From Planctomycetota bacterium (lineage in GTDB: Bacteria; Planctomycetota; OFTM77), in the NCBI GenBank assembly GCA_029260795.1, contig JAJDCO010000154.1, forward strand, positions 81,728 through 145,727: a DNA stretch of 64,000 bases, given 5' to 3'. This document shows, one piece after another, positions 57,802 through 64,000 of the stretch. Numbering within the stretch: the first letter of the stretch is position 1; each line of letters opens with the position of its first letter. Position numbers and translations under genes: made by a program. Under the pieces are notes generated by a model. That model was given only the letters and a program-made list of their open reading frames with translations, searched no databases and was not told where the DNA came from.

Positions 57802-58416
57802 TCAATCCGCCGAGCGCCGTAGCTGGGAGCGATAGTAGGCCAGCTCGGCGATCGAAGCCTGAATGTCATACGCCGCGTCGTGCTGGCCGACCCCTTCGGG
57901 TAGCCGTGCCGCCGGGTAATAGAGTCGGATGGACTCCGGCTGGTCCTTGTTGAACGTCTCGCCTTCGAAGTGCGCTTGCCACTCGGTCTTCAACGTCGAG
58001 ACGTCCAACAGCCGGTAATGGAGCCGCCCCTGGAACAGAGGTAGGAACTTCCGGGCGAGGAACCAGTCGGCATGGACGCTGTTGCCAGCCAGGATCGGCC
58101 GAGCTCCGATCGATTCGGCGGCCGGGCCGGCCACCTGGTCGAGATATGCCGCCAGGCCCCGGTCGACGTCCTCGATCGACAGACCGCGTGTCTCCGACCC
58201 TTCGACGACATGTGGGATCTGCTCGCGAACCCAAGCACCGATGGTCCCTTCCTCCCCCGAGGGGACACGGACGAATGCTCGGTATCCCTCCGGCTCGAGC
58301 GGCACCAGGGCCGCATCGGTCACGATCAAGGCGACCTGGAGGAGATAGGCGGTCTCGAGCTCGAGGTGGGTGTACTCGGTGTCGAACCAGGCGTAGCGCA
58401 CGGACACATCGCTCAC
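57802..58416 (-). CDS. orn: Oligoribonuclease (DEDDh 3'-5' exonuclease)
   Basis: 204 residues. The DEDDh set is visible: D12-T-E14 in WFDTEY, the middle aspartate in GNSVHADWFLARKFLPLF, and H plus D in QHDAAYDIQASIAELAYYR. HYRLLDVSTLKTEWQ is a very Orn-like block. Orn degrades 2-5 base RNA fragments and the linear dinucleotides left from cyclic-di-GMP. The GTG start has GAGGAG seven bases upstream. It is divergent from aceE. Confidence 0.88.
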   Translation of the reverse strand: MSDVSVRYAWFDTEYTHLELETAYLLQVALIVTDAALVPLEPEGYRAFVRVPSGEEGTIGAWVREQIPHVVEGSETRGLSIEDVDRGLAAYLDQVAGPAAESIGARPILAGNSVHADWFLARKFLPLFQGRLHYRLLDVSTLKTEWQAHFEGETFNKDQPESIRLYYPAARLPEGVGQHDAAYDIQASIAELAYYRSQLRRSAD

Positions 58417-58809
58417 GGGTGGGCTCCTCGGATCTCGGGGGATGGCGCAGAGAGGACCTCCGCTAACAGAACCGACCCAACGATGCAACGCGAGGGCGGT
58501 TCGAGGAGGGCTGGGAGTCCGGGGCTCACGCGGTTCCTCTGGCTATCCCGCCGGGGGCGCGGGCGGTTCGCGAACCCCGGGCTCGGGGAGGTTCCCGGTC
58601 GACGGGCTCGGCCTCCTCGGCATCGATCACCGAATGGTCATGAATCCGAGTCCCGGTCGATGCTCGCTCAGCCAGCTCGGCCCAAGCTCGGCCAGCGCGC
58701 GTTAGAACCGGGCGAGCCTCTGTGTTAGGTTTAGGGGCTGTTTCGGAGTAGAGCCGGTGCTGCAACCGGTCTCATCAAGAGCGTCGCTGTCGAGGAGCGA
58801 GCCGAGGCG
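58417..58809. other. Divergent region between orn and aceE
   Basis: 393 bases. A weak promoter-like pair (TTAGAA, 18 bases, TAGGTT) at 58702-58731 faces aceE, and GAGGAGCGAGCCGAGG precedes its ATG. Open frames across this stretch lack protein-like sequence. Confidence 0.35.
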
Positions 58810-61563
58810 ATGGAGAGAACCATCCCGACCGAGGATTCAGACGTGTTTACCGAGGAAGTCGCGGGACGAGTCGAGGGGGAGAAAGCGGTGGATCCCGAGC
58901 GCGTTGCGCCCCAGGATCTCGATCCTCAAGAGACCCAGGAGTGGATCGAGTCGCTGGATTCGGTGCTGGAGCATTACGGCCCGGAACGACTGCACTTCTT
59001 GTTGGAGCGCCTCCAAGAGCGAGCGCTGAGCCGAGGCGTGGCGCCGCCCTTCTCAGCCAATACGCCCTACATCAACACGATTCCGGTCGCTCACCAGCCG
59101 GGCTACCCGGGCTCCCGCGAGCTCGAGCGACGCATCAAGAGCATCATTCGCTGGAACGCGATGGCGATGGTGGTGCGCGCGAACAAAGAGAGTGCCGGCA
59201 TCGGTGGTCACATCTCGACCTACGCTTCGGCGGCGACTCTCTACGAAGTGGCCTTCAACCACTTCTTCCACGGGCCCGGCGAAGACGGCTACTCGGGCGA
59301 CATCATCCACTTCCAAGGCCATGCCTCCCCCGGCATCTATGCGCGGGCCTACCTGGAAGGTCGACTCGACGAGAGATATCTCGAGAACTTCCGACGCGAG
59401 CTGGCCGAGGGGGGTGGGTTGTCGTCCTACCCTCACCCATGGCACATGCCGAACTTTTGGCAGTTCCCGACGGTTTCGATGGGGCTCGGTCCGATCAGTG
59501 CCATCTACCAGGCTCGCTTCAACCGATATCTCGAAGCTCGGAGCCTCAAGCCCGTCGACGACCGAAAGGTCTTCTGCTTCATGGGCGATGGTGAGTGCGA
59601 CGAGCCCGAGTCCCTGGGCGCGCTCACGTTGGCGGCCCGTGAGAAGCTCGACAATCTCATCTTCGTCATCAACTGCAATCTTCAGCGCCTCGACGGCCCA
59701 GTTCGCGGAAACCACAAGATCATTCAAGAGCTGGAAGCCGCATTCCGCGGCGCTGGTTGGAACGTGATCAAGGTCATCTGGGGCAGCGACTGGGATCCGT
59801 TGTTGGCGGCAGACGAGACCGGTGAGCTCGTGCGTCGCATGGGCGAAGCCGTCGACGGCGAGTACCAGAAGCTGGTGGTCGAGGACGGTGCCTATGCGCG
59901 GGACAAGTTCTTCACGTCGCCGGGGCTGAAGAAGCTGGTCGAGCATCTGAGTGACGATGAGCTCTGGCGCCTGCGTCGCGGCGGCCACGACCCGGTTAAG
60001 GTCCACGCGGCCTACAAGAGCGCGGTCGAGCACAAAGGCCAGCCGACCGTCATCCTTGCCAAGACGATCAAGGGCTATGGCCTCGGTGAGGCGGGCGAAG
60101 GCCGCAATGTCACCCATCAGCAGAAGAAGCTGAACGAGGAGGAGCTGCGGGAGTTTCGGACCCGCTTCGGAATTCCGATCTCGGACGACAAGGTCGTCGA
60201 GGCACCGTTCTACCTGCCACCCGAGAACAGCCCCGAGATCGCCTACCTGCGTCAGCGCCGGGAAACGATGGGTGGCTTCGTGCCGTCGCGGCCCGCCTCC
60301 GCACCTCCCGTCGAGACGCCCGAGCTCGAGACCTTTGCGGAGTTCTTCAAAGGAAGCAATGATCGTCCGGCCTCGACCACCATGGCCTTCGTGCGCACCT
60401 TCGGCCAGCTCTTGAAGCAGAAGCAGCTCTCGAAGCTGCTCGTTCCGATCATTCCCGACGAAGCGCGGACCTTCGGAATGGAGTCCCTGTTTCGACAGAT
60501 CGGAATCTACAGCAGCGTCGGGCAACGCTACGAGCCGGTCGATCGCGACACGCTGCTCTACTATCGAGAGGTGAAGGACGGTCAGATTCTCGAGGAAGGC
60601 ATCACCGAGGCCGGCTCGATGGCCTCGTTCCTCGCCGCCGGCACCGCCTACTCGACCCACGGCGTCAATATGATCCCCTTCTTCATCTTCTACTCGATGT
60701 TCGGGTTCCAGCGCGTCGGCGATCTCATCTGGGCTGCCGCCGATGCACGGGTCCGCGGCTTCCTGATGGGAGCGACCGCGGGTCGGACCACGCTCAACGG
60801 AGAAGGGCTCCAGCATCAGGACGGGCACAGCCACGTGCTCGCCGCGACCGTGCCCAACCTCTGCTGCTATGATCCAGCCTTCGCCTACGAGACGGCCGTC
60901 ATCATTCAGGACGGTCTGAAGCGAATGTATCGGGACCAAGAGTCGATCTTCTATTACGTCACGCTCTACAACGAGGCCTACCCGATGCCGCCGATGCCCC
61001 GGGGCGTCGAAGAAGGGATCCGGCGTGGCCTGTATCGGTTCAAGAGCAAGGCCGTCGACGGGGAAAAGGCGCGCGTGCAGCTCTTCGGCAGCGGACCGAT
61101 TCTGCGTGAGGTGCTGCGAGCCCAGGAGATCCTCGCCGAGCGATTCCAGATCGCCAGCGATGTGTGGAGCGTGCCCAGCTACAAAGAGCTCCGACGCGAT
61201 GCGCTCGAAGCCGAGCGCTGGAATCGTCTCCATCCGAGTGAGACGCCACAGTCCTGTCATCTCTGGAAGAGCCTCGAGGGCGTCGACGGACCGTTCATTG
61301 CCTCGACCGATTACCTGCGTCTCGTTCCCGAGCAGATCGCGCGCTGGGTGCCCGGTCGATTCGTGCCGCTTGGGACCGATGGCTTTGGTCGGAGCGAGTC
61401 GCGCGAGGCGCTCCGGCGCTTCTTCGAGATGGATGGCGAGTGCATCGCACTGGCCTCGCTCGAGGCCCTCGTCGACGAAGGTCGATTGGAGCGCTCGATT
61501 CTCGCCCAGGCCGTGCGCGAGCTCGGGATCGATCCCGACAAGCGCGACCCGATGACGACCTGA
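58810..61563 (+). CDS. aceE: Pyruvate dehydrogenase E1 component, homodimeric type
   Basis: 917 residues, typical of the single-chain E1 (about 890). It decarboxylates pyruvate with thiamin diphosphate and passes acetyl to E2. TPYINTIPVAHQPGYPG, the histidine-rich HISTYASAATLYEVAFNHFF and FQGHASPGIYARA line the active site. The ThDP-Mg motif GDGECDEPES starts at residue 259 and ends in INCNLQRLDGPVRGN. The pyrimidine and transketolase-C regions (EGITEAGSMASFLAAGTAY, GRTTLNGEGLQHQDGHSHV) are intact. About 45 extra acidic residues open the protein. No E2 or E3 gene lies in the window. Confidence 0.96.
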   Translation: MERTIPTEDSDVFTEEVAGRVEGEKAVDPERVAPQDLDPQETQEWIESLDSVLEHYGPERLHFLLERLQERALSRGVAPPFSANTPYINTIPVAHQPGYPGSRELERRIKSIIRWNAMAMVVRANKESAGIGGHISTYASAATLYEVAFNHFFHGPGEDGYSGDIIHFQGHASPGIYARAYLEGRLDERYLENFRRELAEGGGLSSYPHPWHMPNFWQFPTVSMGLGPISAIYQARFNRYLEARSLKPVDDRKVFCFMGDGECDEPESLGALTLAAREKLDNLIFVINCNLQRLDGPVRGNHKIIQELEAAFRGAGWNVIKVIWGSDWDPLLAADETGELVRRMGEAVDGEYQKLVVEDGAYARDKFFTSPGLKKLVEHLSDDELWRLRRGGHDPVKVHAAYKSAVEHKGQPTVILAKTIKGYGLGEAGEGRNVTHQQKKLNEEELREFRTRFGIPISDDKVVEAPFYLPPENSPEIAYLRQRRETMGGFVPSRPASAPPVETPELETFAEFFKGSNDRPASTTMAFVRTFGQLLKQKQLSKLLVPIIPDEARTFGMESLFRQIGIYSSVGQRYEPVDRDTLLYYREVKDGQILEEGITEAGSMASFLAAGTAYSTHGVNMIPFFIFYSMFGFQRVGDLIWAAADARVRGFLMGATAGRTTLNGEGLQHQDGHSHVLAATVPNLCCYDPAFAYETAVIIQDGLKRMYRDQESIFYYVTLYNEAYPMPPMPRGVEEGIRRGLYRFKSKAVDGEKARVQLFGSGPILREVLRAQEILAERFQIASDVWSVPSYKELRRDALEAERWNRLHPSETPQSCHLWKSLEGVDGPFIASTDYLRLVPEQIARWVPGRFVPLGTDGFGRSESREALRRFFEMDGECIALASLEALVDEGRLERSILAQAVRELGIDPDKRDPMTT

Positions 61564-61672
61564 TCGACGGCGACTCGAGGACGGGTGCCCGGACCCAGTC
61601 CGTCGGGATCCGTCCCGGGAAAGCACTTTGGTGGTGAGCTCAGGCAAGTGAGCTTTGCAGACGAGGGGACCG

Positions 61673-63757
61673 ATGTCTGACAATCCGTTGCTGAGTGGGA
61701 GTGAGCTCCCGCTCTTCGATCGAATCACGGCCGCGCACGTCGAGCCGGCGATGCGCGAGGTCCTGACCGAGCTCGGCCAGCGCCTCGATCGCCTCGAGAG
61801 TCAGGCGAAGCCGGAGTGGGACGCCTTGGTGCGACCGCTGGTCGAGATCTCCGACCGCCTCGAGCGGACCTGGGGAGCGGTCGGGCACCTTCTGGCCGTG
61901 CAGAACTCCCCGGAGCTGCGAACGGCCTACGAGACGATCGAGCCGGACGTGGTCCGTCTCCACACGCGGATCGCGCAGAGCAAGCCGATCTACGAAGCAT
62001 TCCGTCAGTTGAACGAGCGCGAGGGCTCCTCCTTGACGGGCGCGCGGCAACGCATCGTCGAAGCCGCCATTCGGGACGCGGAGCTCAGCGGCGTCGCGCT
62101 CGAAGGCGCTGCCAAGGAGGCCTTCGAAAAGAACGAGCTCGAGCTCGCCGAGCTCAGCACTCGCTTCAGCAACAACGTGCTCGACGCGACCAAGGCCTTT
62201 GCGCTGGATCTGACCGAGCGGGATGAGGTCGCCGGCCTCCCGCCCAGCGCCTTGTCCCTCGCCTCCCAGAGCGCGCGCGAATCCGGGCACGAGAGCTCGA
62301 CGCCCGAAGCGGGCCCGTGGCGCTTCACCCTCGACATCCCGAGCCTGATGCCGTTCCTGATGCACGCTCGCCGGCGAGATCTGCGCGAGAAGATGATGCG
62401 GGCTCACCTGAAGCGCGCCAGTGAGGAGCCCTTGGACAATGGCACGCTCATCGAGCGGATCCTCGAGCTTCGGCAGGCGCAGGCCCGGCTCCTTGGCCTC
62501 GACTCGTACGCCGAGAAGAGCCTCGCCAGCAAGATGGCACCCGACGTCGCCACCGTCGAAGGCCTGCTCGAGCAACTGCGGGAGGCCTCGTGGGAGTCCG
62601 CCCAGCAGGATCATCGGGACTTGATCGCGTTCGCGCGAGACAAGGGCGCGCCCGAGGCTGACGACCTTCGCCACTGGGACATCGGCTACTGGGCCGAGCG
62701 CCTGCGCGAAGAGCGCTACGCGTTCCAGGAAGAAGAGCTTCGGCCCTACTTCCAGCTCCCCAAGGTGCTCGAAGGCTTGTTCGCGCTCGCCGAGCGGCTC
62801 TTCGGCGTGCGCGTCGAAGCGGCCGACGGGGAGGCACCGGTCTGGCATCCCGACGTCCGGTTCTTTCGCGTGCGCGACGCCGATGGCTCGCCATTGGCCG
62901 CCTTCTATCTCGATCCGTACAGCCGCCCTTCGGAGAAGCGCGGCGGTGCCTGGATGAACGAGTGCGTCGGTCGCAGCGCCACCTTCGCGCCGCCGGGCCA
63001 AGCGGTCCGCCTGCCGGTCGCTCACCTCGTCTGCAATCAGACGCCACCGGTCGACAACAAGCCCTCCTTGATGACCTTCCGCGAGGTCGAGACGCTCTTC
63101 CACGAGTTCGGCCACGGCCTGCAGCACATGCTGACGGCGATCGACGAGGACTTCGCCTCCGGGATCCGCGGGGTGGAGTGGGATGCCGTGGAGCTGCCCA
63201 GCCAGTTCATGGAGAACTGGTGCTACCACCAGCCGACGCTGATGGGCTTGACGGCACACGTCGAGACGGGCGAGCCACTGCCCCAGGCACTCTTCGAGAA
63301 GATCGTGGCCGCTCGAAACTATCGGGCTGCCTCGCAGATGCTCCGTCAGCTCCAGTTCGGCTTCGTCGACCTCGAGCTGCATCACCGTCATCGCAGCGAC
63401 GGCGACGAGTCGCCGCTCGACATCCAGCGGCGCATCCAGAAGCGGTTGGCCATCATTGAGCCCCTCGCCGAAGACCGCTTCTTGTGCAGCTTCGGTCACA
63501 TCTTCTCCGGCGGCTACGCGGCCGGCTACTACAGCTACAAGTGGGCCGAGGTGCTGAGCGCCGACGCCTTCGGTGCCTTCGAGGAAGCCGGCCTCGAGGA
63601 TCCCGACCAGGTGGCCGCGACCGGACGGCGCTTCCGCGAGACCGTGCTCGCTACCGGCGGCGCCGAGCATCCCTTGGAGGTGTTCAAGAAGTTCCGTGGT
63701 CGTGAGCCGTCTCCCGAAGCGCTGCTGCGACACCAAGGCCTGGCTCCTCACCAGTAA
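61673..63757 (+). CDS. prlC: M3 family oligopeptidase A-like metallopeptidase
   Basis: 694 residues of the thimet oligopeptidase family, cytoplasmic zinc enzymes that cut short peptides. The active-site motif H477-E-F-G-H481 is in ETLFHEFGHGLQHML, followed by GVEWDAVELPSQFMENW with the third zinc ligand. The C-terminal GGYAAGYYSYKWAEVLSADAF is the M3 substrate loop. The start MSDNPLLSG has GAGGGG nearby, while a TTG six codons upstream is less likely. A tandem repeat begins right after the stop. Confidence 0.94.
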   Translation: MSDNPLLSGSELPLFDRITAAHVEPAMREVLTELGQRLDRLESQAKPEWDALVRPLVEISDRLERTWGAVGHLLAVQNSPELRTAYETIEPDVVRLHTRIAQSKPIYEAFRQLNEREGSSLTGARQRIVEAAIRDAELSGVALEGAAKEAFEKNELELAELSTRFSNNVLDATKAFALDLTERDEVAGLPPSALSLASQSARESGHESSTPEAGPWRFTLDIPSLMPFLMHARRRDLREKMMRAHLKRASEEPLDNGTLIERILELRQAQARLLGLDSYAEKSLASKMAPDVATVEGLLEQLREASWESAQQDHRDLIAFARDKGAPEADDLRHWDIGYWAERLREERYAFQEEELRPYFQLPKVLEGLFALAERLFGVRVEAADGEAPVWHPDVRFFRVRDADGSPLAAFYLDPYSRPSEKRGGAWMNECVGRSATFAPPGQAVRLPVAHLVCNQTPPVDNKPSLMTFREVETLFHEFGHGLQHMLTAIDEDFASGIRGVEWDAVELPSQFMENWCYHQPTLMGLTAHVETGEPLPQALFEKIVAARNYRAASQMLRQLQFGFVDLELHHRHRSDGDESPLDIQRRIQKRLAIIEPLAEDRFLCSFGHIFSGGYAAGYYSYKWAEVLSADAFGAFEEAGLEDPDQVAATGRRFRETVLATGGAEHPLEVFKKFRGREPSPEALLRHQGLAPHQ

Positions 63758-63759
63758 TC

Positions 63760-64000
63760 GGTGAGCGGTGAGATGGTGAGCGGTGAGATGGTGAGCGGTG
63801 AGATGGTGAGCGGTGAGATGGTGAGAGGGTGAGATGGTGAGAGGGTGAGAGGGTGAGCGGTGAGATGGTGAGAGGGTGAGATGGTGAGATGGTGAGCGGT
63901 GAGATGGTGAGCGGTGAGATGGTGAGCGGTGAGATGGTGAGCGGTGAGATGGTGAGCGGTGAGATGGTGAGCGGTGAGATGGTGAGCGGTGAGATGGTGA
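63760..64000. repeat. 15-bp-period tandem repeat running off the window
   Basis: At least 16 copies of a unit near GGTGAGCGGTGAGAT, itself made of a 7-base GGTGAGC and an 8-base GGTGAGAT. Degenerate GAGGGTGAGAT versions occur around 63810-63890, then nearly perfect units continue to the end of the window. It begins two bases after the peptidase stop. The total length is unknown because it is cut by the window edge. Confidence 0.95.

Noticed and set aside
59053..61728. 891-residue open frame on the minus strand opposite aceE
   Set aside because: It mirrors the aceE codons of high-GC DNA. The translation has no family motifs, and aceE is unmistakable.
61640..63751. 703-residue open frame opposite the M3 peptidase
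   Set aside because: Antisense shadow; the plus frame carries HEFGH and all M3 blocks.
63760..64000. CRISPR array at the window end
   Set aside because: Units are contiguous with no unique spacers and the period is only 15 bases; it is a simple tandem repeat.

Overview
The window is high-GC DNA with dense coding and frequent GTG and TTG starts, most of them behind clear GGAGG-type ribosome sites. There is no phage, insertion sequence, CRISPR array or rRNA. The gene style points to Planctomycetota or a close relative. It includes several PQQ-type beta-propeller secreted proteins (one opening with a WLRWRGPD motif), large secreted HEAT-repeat proteins, a SpoVG with a zinc-ribbon insert next to ispE, an AroD-AroE fusion and a giant alpha-2-macroglobulin next to an ECF sigma factor. 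This placement is inference from gene content; no ribosomal marker is present to confirm it.

Layout. 1-6.1 kb: a RidA protein, then three minus-strand genes (two HEAT-repeat proteins and an ATP-grasp ligase). 6.3-14.6 kb: a plus-strand housekeeping run of eight genes, psd, pssA-folK fusion, panC, ispE, spoVG, a DUF2520 dehydrogenase, aroDE fusion and aroK, many joined by 4-base stop/start overlaps. It covers phosphatidylethanolamine, folate, pantothenate, isoprenoid and shikimate steps. 14.7-17.8 kb: a secreted HEAT/TPR protein, followed by an initiator tRNA with its own promoter and terminator. 18.2-26.1 kb: two PQQ-like propellers, an unknown membrane protein and a polytopic spermidine-synthase-like protein. 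26.3-31.0 kb: a MacA/MacB-type exporter with one ATPase and two permeases. 31.0-36.8 kb: a YdjM-like membrane protein, YgiQ radical-SAM protein, DUF3052, DUF547 and an ECF sigma/anti-sigma pair.

37-42 kb: a secreted beta-helix protein, exonuclease III, an orphan HlyD-like adaptor and a secreted alpha/alpha-toroid protein. 42.1-47.7 kb holds the most interesting locus. An ECF sigma gene is translationally coupled to a 1657-residue alpha-2-macroglobulin that carries a cytoplasmic anti-sigma-like N-terminus, a membrane anchor, a second transmembrane hairpin at about the bait-region position and an intact CxEQ thioester motif. It reads as a candidate one-protein protease or damage sensor wired to transcription. 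48-50 kb: a YdbS/YdbT-like PH-domain pair. 50-58.4 kb: gamma-glutamyltransferase, an NHL-type propeller, a cluster of small secreted or membrane genes (one apparently a broken exo/endonuclease) and an oligoribonuclease. 58.8-63.8 kb: homodimeric pyruvate dehydrogenase E1 (aceE) and an M3 oligopeptidase. The window ends inside a 15-bp-period tandem repeat.
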